The notes below the pieces were generated by a model that worked only from the letters and a program-made list of their open reading frames with translations, had not been told where the DNA came from and made no database searches. 11,434 nt of DNA from Cauispirillum sp041676205. GTDB lineage: Bacteria; Pseudomonadota; Alphaproteobacteria; Rhodospirillales; Rhodospirillaceae. A program made the position numbers and the translations under genes. The stretch is from positions 1 to 11,434 of the forward strand of contig JBAYSM010000112.1 in the NCBI GenBank assembly GCA_041676205.1, given 5' to 3'. Positions 1 to 5,919 of this stretch are shown piece by piece; the stretch's first letter is position 1; every line of letters starts with the position of its first letter.

Positions 1-289
1 TCAGCGGCCGCAGGTCGGGCAGGCGGCCATCGTCGATCGGCGTCGGCACGGTCACGATGTGGAAGTCGGCGGCGCGCAAGGCCTCGGGGTCGGTGGTCAG
101 CACGAGATCGGCGGCGGCCAGATCAGCCGCCGAGCACTCGCCGGTGCGGTCGATGCCGCGCCCCAGTTCGTCGATGCGGGTCCGGTTGATGTCGAACGCC
201 ACCACCCGCCCGTGCCGCCCAAAGGCCGCCGCCACGGGCAGGCCGACGTAGCCGAGACCGATGACCGAGATGGTGCGGGTATGTGGCAT
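1..289 (-). CDS. Nucleotide-sugar dehydrogenase (UDP-HexNAc/TviB-WbpA-like), 5' part only
   Basis: Only the first 96 codons are inside the window; the rest lies beyond base 1. The protein begins MPHTRTISVIGLGYVGLP, a Rossmann GxGxxG nucleotide-binding motif, followed by VVAFDIN with the ribose-binding acid at the end of beta-2. Next come ECSAADL and then the IVTVPTPID segment with PDL. This pattern fits dehydrogenases that oxidise UDP-N-acetylhexosamines to uronic acids (TviB, WbpA, CapL) rather than UDP-glucose dehydrogenase, but the substrate cannot be fixed from the N-terminus. Such enzymes are cytoplasmic and supply O-antigen, capsule or exopolysaccharide assembly. Start at 289 is chosen because the family begins a few residues before the Rossmann strand; an in-frame ATG at 307 is possible. 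Neither has a good Shine-Dalgarno. It is divergent from the GNAT-nitrilase gene. Confidence 0.88.
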   Translation of the reverse strand, partial: MPHTRTISVIGLGYVGLPVAAAFGRHGRVVAFDINRTRIDELGRGIDRTGECSAADLAAADLVLTTDPEALRAADFHIVTVPTPIDDGRLPDLRPL

Positions 290-442
290 GGGCAGAAGTC
301 TTTGCATCCGGAGCCAGGAGTATCGGAGAGTCCCTTACTCCGTCCGCCCGGTTCGCGCAAGGACGCGATGGGCGCCGCCGGGCGCTGGGGCGTCGCGGCA
401 CTGTCGCTTGACTGGTCTGCGGCGGTGGTCCACTCTTTAGCC

Positions 443-459
443 CCTCCGCGCGGCGGAGG
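443..459. repeat. GC-rich inverted repeat in divergent intergenic region
   Basis: Two perfect 7-base arms (CCTCCGC and GCGGAGG) are separated by three bases. The repeat lies about 60 bases before the GNAT-nitrilase start. No T-run follows on either strand, so it is not an intrinsic terminator. It could be a leader hairpin or an operator. A TTGACT at 408-413 upstream resembles a -35 box, but I see no convincing -10 partner. Confidence 0.4.
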
Positions 460-518
460 CCAGGATTTATCAGGCTTTGCGCCGGTTCGAGCCTGTTACT
501 TCTTGAAAGGCTGGCCCG

Positions 519-2120
519 ATGATCACCCCCACGCCCCTGACAACTACGCCTGCGCCGGGCACCCATGAAAGCAAGGCAACGCTCGTCGTGCGGCCTGCCA
601 AGGTCAAGGATGTGCGTGCCATTCAGGCGCTGGCGCACCGCGTCTATCACGACATGCCGACCTACACCCAGGCGCAGTTGCGGGGGCAGATCCAGAACTT
701 CCCGGATGGGCAGTTCGTGGCGATCTACAAGGACGAGGTGGTCGGTTACGCAGCCACCTTCATCATCGACCAGGCCGCCGCCCTGGCCGCCCATGACTGG
801 AAGACCATCACCGGCAACGGCTTTGCCGCCCGCCACAATCCACTGGGCGATATCCTGTACGGGATGGAGGTCATGGTTGACCCGTCCACGCGCGGCCTGC
901 GCATTGGTCAGCGCCTGTACAACGCGCGCAAGGACCTGTGCCAGCAAAAGGCTCTGAAGGGCATCGTGTTCGCCGGGCGGATGCCGGGGCTGGACCGCAA
1001 GATGCGCCGCAAGGAAGTTGCCAGCGCACAGGAATACCTGGACCTCATCAAGGAAAAGCGTATCCGCGACAAGGTGGTGTCGTTCCAGATGCGCAACGGG
1101 TTCGAGGTCCTGGGCGTGCTGGAGAACTACCTGCCGCCCGACCGCGACAGCCGGGGCAATGCGGCCCATCTGGTGTGGTGGAATCCCAAGCTGGGCCTGG
1201 ACCCGCGCACCGGCCAACCGGCCCAGCGCGGCCGGGTGCCCGGCACGGTGCGCATCGGCTGCGTGCAGTACCAGCAGCGCCGCGTGTCCTCGTTCGAGGA
1301 GTTCGGCAAGAACGTCGAGTACTTCGTGGACGTGGTGGCCGACTACAAGGCCGATTTCGTGGTGTTCCCGGAGCTGTTCACGCTGCAACTGCTGTCCATC
1401 GAGAACAAGCCCATCCCGGCCGATCAGGCCATCGCCGAGTTGACCAAGTACACCGAGCCGCTCAAGAAACTGCTGTCCGAACTGGCCGTCCACTACAACA
1501 TCAACATCATCGGCGGTTCGCACCCCACGGTAGATGACGACGGCGACATCATCAATGTGTGCTTCGTGTGCCTGCGCGACGGGTCGGTGCATCGTCAGGA
1601 GAAGATCCACCCCACGCCCAACGAACGCTATTGGTGGGGCATCGAGGGCGGCGATGTGGCGCAGACCATCATGACCGACTGCGGCCCCATCGGCGTGATG
1701 ATCTGCTACGACAGCGAATTCCCCGAACTCGCCCGCCATCTGGTCGATCAGGGGGCACAGATCCTGTTCGTGCCGTTCTGCACCGACGAGCGCAAAAGCT
1801 ATCTGCGGGTCCGTTACTGCTGTCAGGCACGCGCCGTGGAGAACCAGGTCTACGTCGCCATGGCGGGCAACGTCGGCAACCTGCCCGGCGTGGTCAACAT
1901 GGACATCCAGTATGCGCAAAGCTGCATCCTGACGCCGTGCGACTTCCCGTTTGACCGCGACGGCGTGGCGGCCGACACCACCCCCAACGTCGAAATGGTG
2001 GCCTTCGCCGACCTCAACCTGGACGACCTGACCGCCGCACGGGCCAGCGGCACGGTCCAGAACCTGCGCGACCGCCGGTTCGACCTGTACTCGGTGGTGT
2101 GGCACAAGGACGAGGAGTAA
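519..2120 (+). CDS. Bifunctional GNAT N-acetyltransferase / carbon-nitrogen hydrolase (RimI-nitrilase fusion)
   Basis: The 533-residue protein joins two enzyme domains. Residues about 20-220 are a GNAT fold: LVVRPAKVKDV at the start, MEVMVDPSTRG as beta-4, then RGLRIGQRL as the acetyl-CoA pyrophosphate loop. Residues about 243-525 are a nitrilase-superfamily domain with the Glu-Lys-Cys triad visible: E285 in VVFPELF, K362 in QEKIHPTP and C396 in MICYDSEFPE. The layout matches the RimI-fused nitrilase branch (class 12), which is widespread but has no assigned substrate as far as I know. A plausible reading is amide hydrolysis coupled to acyl transfer on an amine or peptide N-terminus; that is inference. 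There is no signal peptide, so it is cytoplasmic. The ATG at 519 has GAAAGG eight bases upstream. It is a single gene, divergent from the sugar dehydrogenase and convergent with selO. Confidence 0.93.
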   Translation: MITPTPLTTTPAPGTHESKATLVVRPAKVKDVRAIQALAHRVYHDMPTYTQAQLRGQIQNFPDGQFVAIYKDEVVGYAATFIIDQAAALAAHDWKTITGNGFAARHNPLGDILYGMEVMVDPSTRGLRIGQRLYNARKDLCQQKALKGIVFAGRMPGLDRKMRRKEVASAQEYLDLIKEKRIRDKVVSFQMRNGFEVLGVLENYLPPDRDSRGNAAHLVWWNPKLGLDPRTGQPAQRGRVPGTVRIGCVQYQQRRVSSFEEFGKNVEYFVDVVADYKADFVVFPELFTLQLLSIENKPIPADQAIAELTKYTEPLKKLLSELAVHYNINIIGGSHPTVDDDGDIINVCFVCLRDGSVHRQEKIHPTPNERYWWGIEGGDVAQTIMTDCGPIGVMICYDSEFPELARHLVDQGAQILFVPFCTDERKSYLRVRYCCQARAVENQVYVAMAGNVGNLPGVVNMDIQYAQSCILTPCDFPFDRDGVAADTTPNVEMVAFADLNLDDLTAARASGTVQNLRDRRFDLYSVVWHKDEE

Positions 2121-2129
2121 GACGAGGAC

Positions 2130-2147
2130 TAGGGGGCCGCCCCCCTA
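2130..2147. terminator. Candidate bidirectional hairpin between convergent genes
   Basis: Perfect 7-base arms TAGGGGG (2130-2136) and CCCCCTA (2141-2147) enclose a four-base loop. It sits ten bases after the nitrilase-fusion stop, and its right arm contains the selO stop codon (2145-2147). No T-tract follows on either strand, so termination would need another factor. Its place between two converging stop codons makes a role in 3'-end definition reasonable but unproven. Confidence 0.4.
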
Positions 2148-3572
2148 AGCAACCGCTACGGCATGGCCCATCGCCCTGATTTCAGCCACCTTGGCGTACA
2201 GGGGCGCCCAGTCATCGGCACCGGCAATGGGCGCCCACAGGGCCTCAACCTCGTCGATCAATAGGGAACTGGGCGCCCCGGCAAAGTACGGATCGGCAAG
2301 GTCCACGCCATCCCGCGGGGCGCGGGACAGCAGGGCATCGCGCACCGGCTGAAACGCCGCCCCGGCATAGTGCGCGGCCAAGGGGCTGGCAGCGGCGCGC
2401 TCGACCGAGGCGACCCCGCCGAACCAGTCGAAGAACGGCTGGTCGAACGGCACCTGTGTCACCTCCAGAAACGAGAACAACGCGCCGACCAAGGTGTCGT
2501 CCTCCTCCAGCGTCGTCCGCTCCACGCCCAGGCGGCGCGTCACAGCCTCGGCCAGAGCATCGGTGAACGCGCCGGGAAAGGCGTCCAACGCGGCGATCAG
2601 GCGATCCTGGTTGCACAGCGGCAACAGCGTCTCGGCCAGACGGGTCAGGTTCCACACCAAGGTTTCAGGCTGGCGGCCGTAGGCATACAGCCCTGGGCGG
2701 TCAAAGTACGCCGCCGTGAACCGCACGTCATAGGTCGGCAGGAACCGCCACGGGCCGTAGTCGAAACTCTCCCCCGTCACCAGAATATTGTCGGTGTTCA
2801 ACACCCCGTGCACAAACCCCGCCGCCATCCACTGCGCCGTGGTCCGGGCGGTGTTCTCCACCACCCGGCGCAGGAATGCCGCCACGCGATCCAGGCGGTT
2901 CTCCACCTCGGCAACGTCGGGCATATGCACCTCGACCACGTGATCGAGCAACACCTGCACCGCGTCGGCATCCTTCAAGAACGCCTGTCGTTGGAAACTG
3001 CCCAAGCGGATGTGGCTGTGGTTGAGGCGGACCAGCACCGCCGAGCGGGTCGGCGACGGCTCGTCACCGCGATAGAGGCGCTCGCCGGTTTCGATGATGG
3101 AGAATGTCCGGGAGGTATTGACGTCGCGCGCCTCCAGCATCTCGGTGGCCAGCAGTTCGCGCACCGCCCCCTTGAGGGTCAGCCGCCCGTCGCCCTGGCG
3201 GGACCACGGCGTCTGACCGCTGCCCTTGGTGCCCAGGTCGAGCAACCGCCCGGCCGGGTCGCCGTCCTCGCGCACCTGGGCGAACAGGAACCCGCGCCCG
3301 TCGCCCAGGTCGGGATTATAGGACCGGAACTGGTGGCCGTGGTAGCGCAGGGCCAGAGGGTGGGGCAGGTTGCCCGGCAATGGCTCGAACTGCCCGAAGT
3401 GGGCGATCCACTCGGCATCATCCAAATCCTCCAGCCCCACCCGCGCCGCCGCGCGGTCGTTGCGAAAGCGCAGGATGTGCTTGGGAAACTCCGCTGGGCG
3501 CACCGCATCGAAGAAGCGGTCGCCCAAATCGGAATGGCGGGGATCGGGGAGGTACTGGGGGGCTACGGGCAT
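2145..3572 (-). CDS. selO: Protein adenylyltransferase SelO (YdiU/UPF0061 family)
   Basis: This 475-residue pseudokinase-fold protein transfers AMP from ATP to Ser/Thr/Tyr of target proteins; in E. coli it links to redox stress. Family landmarks appear in order: HGHQF (78-82), GDGRGFLFA with R93, GTKGSGQTPWSR with K116 in the nucleotide pocket, the KGAVRELLATEML helix, VRLNHSHIRLG with R182 and R189, then HGVLNTDN with D261/N262 and DYGPW with metal-binding D271. The order matches SelO, where ATP is bound flipped relative to kinases. Length is close to E. coli YdiU (478). The C-terminal 90 residues do not show the usual RNxLxQxAI-like motif or a terminal Cys, so this is a divergent subfamily. 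ATG at 3572 is preceded by only a weak GGGGA. The small secreted-protein gene ends 39 bases upstream on the same strand. Confidence 0.92.
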   Translation of the reverse strand: MPVAPQYLPDPRHSDLGDRFFDAVRPAEFPKHILRFRNDRAAARVGLEDLDDAEWIAHFGQFEPLPGNLPHPLALRYHGHQFRSYNPDLGDGRGFLFAQVREDGDPAGRLLDLGTKGSGQTPWSRQGDGRLTLKGAVRELLATEMLEARDVNTSRTFSIIETGERLYRGDEPSPTRSAVLVRLNHSHIRLGSFQRQAFLKDADAVQVLLDHVVEVHMPDVAEVENRLDRVAAFLRRVVENTARTTAQWMAAGFVHGVLNTDNILVTGESFDYGPWRFLPTYDVRFTAAYFDRPGLYAYGRQPETLVWNLTRLAETLLPLCNQDRLIAALDAFPGAFTDALAEAVTRRLGVERTTLEEDDTLVGALFSFLEVTQVPFDQPFFDWFGGVASVERAAASPLAAHYAGAAFQPVRDALLSRAPRDGVDLADPYFAGAPSSLLIDEVEALWAPIAGADDWAPLYAKVAEIRAMGHAVAVA

Positions 3573-3587
3573 TCCCCGCAGATGGGC

Positions 3588-3603
3588 CTGCCGGCAGCGC
3601 CGG
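3588..3603. repeat. Overlapping GC hairpins just upstream of selO
   Basis: CTGCCGGCAG (3588-3597) is a perfect palindrome. CCGGC (3591-3595) and GCCGG (3599-3603) form an overlapping 5-base stem with a three-base loop. The pair sits between the stop of the small secreted-protein gene and the selO start, within the spacer of a putative operon. It could mark processing or limit selO translation. There is no T-run. Confidence 0.3.
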
Positions 3604-3611
3604 TCAAGGTT

Positions 3612-3968
3612 TCAGCAGTCGCGGCAGAAATTGAGGTCGAAGTATTTTAACCCGTCAGACACCCGGCGGAGCTTCTCAGTCACGGTAATTCGCGTCGCGT
3701 TGGTGGTAAAGCTATACTTCGCCTCGCCGCTGACAAAGGTACCGGACGCCGGGGTGCCGGCGGCATCGAGCCGGATGTCAGCCAGGAAGTTGTACGTGAA
3801 GCACTTCTTTTGGCCGGGTTCCAGCCAATCCTGGATCCGCCTGATCCACATGGCATGGATATCGACCTTGACGCGGACGCTGGAGCGGTTGTCGACACAG
3901 CGGGCTTCGGCAGGCGCGGCGGCGCCAGCGATCATGGCAGCAGTAAGCAAGGCTAGAATGGGTTTCAA
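3612..3968 (-). CDS. Small secreted four-cysteine protein of unknown function
   Basis: I do not recognise this family. The chosen start is TTG at 3968 because AGGAG (3977-3981) lies exactly eight bases upstream and the product then begins with a clean signal peptide (MKPILALLTAAMIAGAAAPAEA, cleavage likely after AEA, residue 22). A longer reading from a GTG at 4031 would bury that signal and lacks support. The 118-residue precursor gives a mature protein of about 96 residues with cysteines at 24, 56, 115 and 118, so up to two disulfides are possible. The last two form a CxxC (FCRDC) at the very C-terminus. The middle is rich in alternating hydrophobic and polar residues (VRVKVDIHAMW, ITVTEKL), suggesting beta strands. 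It ends 39 bases before selO on the same strand. A decayed relative appears to lie directly upstream. Confidence 0.7.
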   Translation of the reverse strand: MKPILALLTAAMIAGAAAPAEARCVDNRSSVRVKVDIHAMWIRRIQDWLEPGQKKCFTYNFLADIRLDAAGTPASGTFVSGEAKYSFTTNATRITVTEKLRRVSDGLKYFDLNFCRDC

Positions 3969-3976
3969 AGCAATAT

Positions 3977-3981
3977 CTCCT
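3977..3981 (-). promoter_or_regulatory. Shine-Dalgarno that sets the TTG start
   Basis: AGGAG on the minus strand, eight bases before the TTG at 3968. It decides the start of the small secreted protein, because no ATG or GTG in that frame has comparable spacing and the signal peptide begins exactly there. Confidence 0.65.
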
Positions 3982-4000
3982 GCCACACGGGCAAATGAAC

Positions 4001-4259
4001 TCAGCAATCGCGGCAGAACGCCAGTTCGCACGGCGTGCCGCCACAGGGATCGGGTTTGGAGTCACGGTGGTATGCGTCTGTCTGGTCGTGAAGCTGAACT
4101 AACACGACCTTGAAAGCGTCCCTGGCTGCTGCGGAACGGAAAGCACTTGGTTTCCTATGGCGCGACGTCCCCGTCACAAACCTTGACGAAGATGAAGCTG
4201 ACTGTTGCGGTGAGCGGCCACTGTCCCAATGTGTGACCGATGCCGCCGAAAAGTTCCAT
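4001..4259 (-). pseudogene. Probable decayed tandem copy of the four-cysteine secreted protein
   Basis: This stretch lies in the 307-base gap between the small secreted-protein gene and the DUF2293 gene. Its last codons read AFCRDC-stop, matching the LNFCRDC-stop of the neighbour; the final 18 bases differ at one position. Further upstream, in another frame, 4160-4134 reads AP-stop-ETKCFPF, which lines up with EPGQKKCFTY (residues 50-59) of the intact gene. The in-frame TAG is at 4155-4157. The distance between the two cysteine landmarks is 130 bases against 177 in the intact copy, a difference of 47, so a frame change is needed to join the parts. No signal peptide is clear, and the 5' end runs up to the divergent DUF2293 start. 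The simplest reading is a duplicated gene that has decayed. Chance similarity remains possible because the matches are short. Confidence 0.4.
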
Positions 4260-4262
4260 AGC

Positions 4263-4267
4263 AAGGA
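4263..4267 (+). promoter_or_regulatory. Shine-Dalgarno that sets the DUF2293 start
   Basis: AAGGA with an eight-base spacer to the ATG at 4276. This favours that codon over the in-frame ATG at 4240, which has no comparable site and would add 12 residues outside the family domain. Confidence 0.6.
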
Positions 4268-4275
4268 TCAAAAGT

Positions 4276-4602
4276 ATGACTCCAGCGCCACATCGCCGTC
4301 GCACGCAGATCCTCGATGCCTTGCGGCGGCTGGCACCGGGCATCCCGCGCTTTGATCTCGAAGCGGCGGCCGATCATGGAATGGACTCGCGCGGACTGAA
4401 AACGGCGGCGGCGGAAACGGCGGCGTGGCTGTCGCTGGTTGCCTACATCCGGCACGTTCACACCGACTACGACACGCTGCTGGAGGACGGCTATGATGCG
4501 GAGTCGGCCCGCTTTTTCGTGCTCGATGCCATCAACGAGGTGTTGGGCGACTGGGAATGCCGCCGCCGGGTCAATGGCGAAGACACCGACATAAACACGT
4601 GA
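4276..4602 (+). CDS. DUF2293 domain protein
   Basis: The 108-residue cytoplasmic protein is almost entirely one DUF2293-like domain, a family found in bacteria and fungi with no assigned biochemical role that I know of. Recognisable blocks are the short basic N-terminus (HRRRTQILDALRRLAP), then DHGMDSRGLKTAA, then ETAAWLSLVAYIRHVHTDYDTLL, then GYDAESARFFVLDAINEVLGDW and CRRRV near the end. The sequence is predicted to be mostly helical, with a conserved Trp, His and Arg pattern. No signal peptide or membrane segment is seen. The gene precedes sodC on the same strand with a 53-base gap, so co-transcription is possible. The identification rests on recalled family sequence rather than a search. 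Confidence 0.75.
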   Translation: MTPAPHRRRTQILDALRRLAPGIPRFDLEAAADHGMDSRGLKTAAAETAAWLSLVAYIRHVHTDYDTLLEDGYDAESARFFVLDAINEVLGDWECRRRVNGEDTDINT

Positions 4603-4655
4603 ACCGCGCGGCCTCGCCACCGTTGATGGGGAAACCCTTGAACGGAGGACCGACC

Positions 4656-5270
4656 ATGACCGCCCTGCGCATCTGCCTTGCCGCCCTTGCCCTGGCCGCC
4701 GTTGCCGCCAGCCCGGCCCTCGCTCAACAGCAGCAGGAGGCTGCTGGCGATCTCTCCCAGCGGCTCGCCACTCAGGTCGCCCCGCCCGAAGGCGTCGGCG
4801 GGCCGGTGGTTGCCATGTCCCAAATCATGACCCGTGACGGCCTCCAGGTCGGCGCGGCCAGTTTCCAGGCCGCTCCGAATGGAACGCTGGTCCGCATCGC
4901 CTTTGCCGGAGTGGACCCCGGCCCCAAGGGCTTCCACGTCCATCAGACCGGCGTCTGCCAGGCAGATTTCCAGTCTGCCGGCGGGCATTTGGACACCGAG
5001 GGCCGGTCTCATGGCTTCTGGCACGCCCAAGGTCCCCACGGCGGGGACTTCCCCAACGTGCATGTTCCCGAGTCCGGTGACATCACCGTCGTCTACTTCA
5101 ACGAGCGCCTGAAGATGGACGAGACGGTCTTTGACGCCGATGGCAGCGCCCTGGTCCTGCACGCCAAGGCCGACGACTACCGCAGCCAGCCAGCCGGCGA
5201 GTCCGGTGATCGCATTGCCTGCGGGGTGATTGAACGGCTGATGCCACAGGCCGCCGAAACGCCGAAGTAG
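4656..5270 (+). CDS. sodC: Periplasmic Cu/Zn superoxide dismutase
   Basis: The enzyme dismutates superoxide to peroxide and oxygen in the periplasm. It is 204 residues with a Sec signal peptide (hydrophobic run to SPALA, cleavage after residue 23), then a low-complexity QQQQ stretch. Metal ligands are all visible: H94 and H96 (GFHVHQTG) and H169 (LVLHAKADDY) for copper, H111 (AGGHLD) as bridge, and H119 or H123, H128 and D131 (HGGDFPN) for zinc. C101 and C189 are placed for the structural disulfide, and the RSQPAGESGDRIACGVI tail is typical of bacterial SodC. ATG at 4656 has GGAGGA (4644-4649) six bases upstream; a longer reading from 4557 would bury the signal peptide. It follows the DUF2293 gene and converges on marR. 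The 108 bases after it show no clear terminator. Confidence 0.97.
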   Translation: MTALRICLAALALAAVAASPALAQQQQEAAGDLSQRLATQVAPPEGVGGPVVAMSQIMTRDGLQVGAASFQAAPNGTLVRIAFAGVDPGPKGFHVHQTGVCQADFQSAGGHLDTEGRSHGFWHAQGPHGGDFPNVHVPESGDITVVYFNERLKMDETVFDADGSALVLHAKADDYRSQPAGESGDRIACGVIERLMPQAAETPK

Positions 5271-5378
5271 CGCGCTCCGTTACGGATGACCGTCGGGGTC
5301 GGCGAAATAGCCGGTAACGCCGCCCCACGGCATCTCCGTCGCGGACTTGAGGACAGAGGCCCGCCCGGTATTCCTGCC

Positions 5379-5732
5379 CTACTTCCGCTCTACCGCATCG
5401 GCGGCATGGACGATCACGTCGCCGAATTCGCGCAGGAAGACCGAGCCTTTCACGGTGCGCTGAATGAGCACGCTGCGGCGGTCGGTTTCGTCGATCTTGC
5501 GTTTGACCAGTCCGTACTCGGACAGCCGGTCGACGGCGCGGGTGATCGCGGGCTTGGAGACGTTGAGCGTTTCGGCAAGGCCCCGCACGGTGTGCGGCGG
5601 CGGGGTCAGGTAGACGGTGAGCAGCAGGGCCATTTGGCGGGCCGACAGGTCGGGAGCGTCGCGGCGCACGCTCTCGACTATGGCTCCGCGCCACAGGTCG
5701 AGCGCCTCCACGGCCTTGATCTTGATGCTCAT
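5379..5732 (-). CDS. MarR-family transcriptional regulator
   Basis: The 117-residue winged helix-turn-helix protein is short for the family (usually about 140-160). The DNA-binding part is clear: HTVRGLAETLNVSKPAITRAVDRL (47-70), then the SEYGLVKRK turn and a DETDRRS wing (82-87) with the usual D-x-R-R pattern. Flanking helices would form the dimer. ATG at 5732 was chosen because GAGGG is about seven bases upstream; upstream in-frame codons (ATG at 5795 or a start at 5903) lack a site, and the latter would run through the neighbouring terminator. The short dimer helices are a little unusual. Ligand and targets are unknown. It converges on sodC, so control of sodC is possible but not shown. 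Confidence 0.85.
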   Translation of the reverse strand: MSIKIKAVEALDLWRGAIVESVRRDAPDLSARQMALLLTVYLTPPPHTVRGLAETLNVSKPAITRAVDRLSEYGLVKRKIDETDRRSVLIQRTVKGSVFLREFGDVIVHAADAVERK

Positions 5733-5809
5733 GCTCAACCCTCGTACCGGCACCGTAACGGCTGGGCAGGTTGGCCCCTGCCACGACTTTGCCATGTTTA
5801 CGCCCAAAG

Positions 5810-5842
5810 ACTTAAGGAAGATAAAATAGTTCGTCAACCGAA
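5810..5842 (-). promoter_or_regulatory. Candidate marR promoter with small inverted repeat
   Basis: On the minus strand TTGACG (5832-5837) could be a -35 box and TTAAGT (5810-5815) a weak -10 with a 16-base spacer. The -35 is overlapped by a TTCG/CGAA inverted repeat (5830-5833, 5839-5842). A TTGGCCAA palindrome (5852-5859) lies just upstream. The area is much richer in A and T than its surroundings. Self-repression by the MarR protein would fit but is inference. Confidence 0.3.
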
Positions 5843-5860
5843 ACGGAAATTTTGGCCAAC

Positions 5861-5895
5861 AAAAAAGGCGGCCTTTTAGGGGAAGCCGCCCTTTC
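5861..5895 (-). terminator. Intrinsic terminator of the aminopeptidase gene
   Basis: Read on the minus strand, GGCGGC (5890-5885) and GCCGCC (5872-5867) form a six-base GC stem with a 12-base loop, followed directly by six T residues (5866-5861). It starts about 25 bases after the aminopeptidase stop codon. This is the best terminator in the window and closes the TAXI-aminopeptidase unit. Confidence 0.85.
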
Positions 5896-5919
5896 CGGTC
5901 CATTCAAGGATCGGAGGTC

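Noticed and set aside
123..2105. A 660-codon open frame on the minus strand opposite the nitrilase fusion
   Set aside because: It is antisense to a clearly coding plus-strand gene with family motifs, has low-complexity His/Val/Asp-rich composition with no domain pattern, and its C-terminal end is an out-of-frame reading of the sugar dehydrogenase.
2370..3650. A 426-codon plus-strand open frame opposite selO
   Set aside because: It is antisense to selO, which has complete active-site motifs; the composition is shadow-like.
4110..4355. An 81-codon plus-strand open frame before the DUF2293 gene
   Set aside because: It overlaps the DUF2293 start in another frame, has no ribosome site and has no recognisable pattern.
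5733..5903. A longer N-terminus for the MarR protein starting at 5903
   Set aside because: It would translate through the candidate promoter and the aminopeptidase terminator, and the extra residues do not resemble the family. ATG at 5732 has a good ribosome site.
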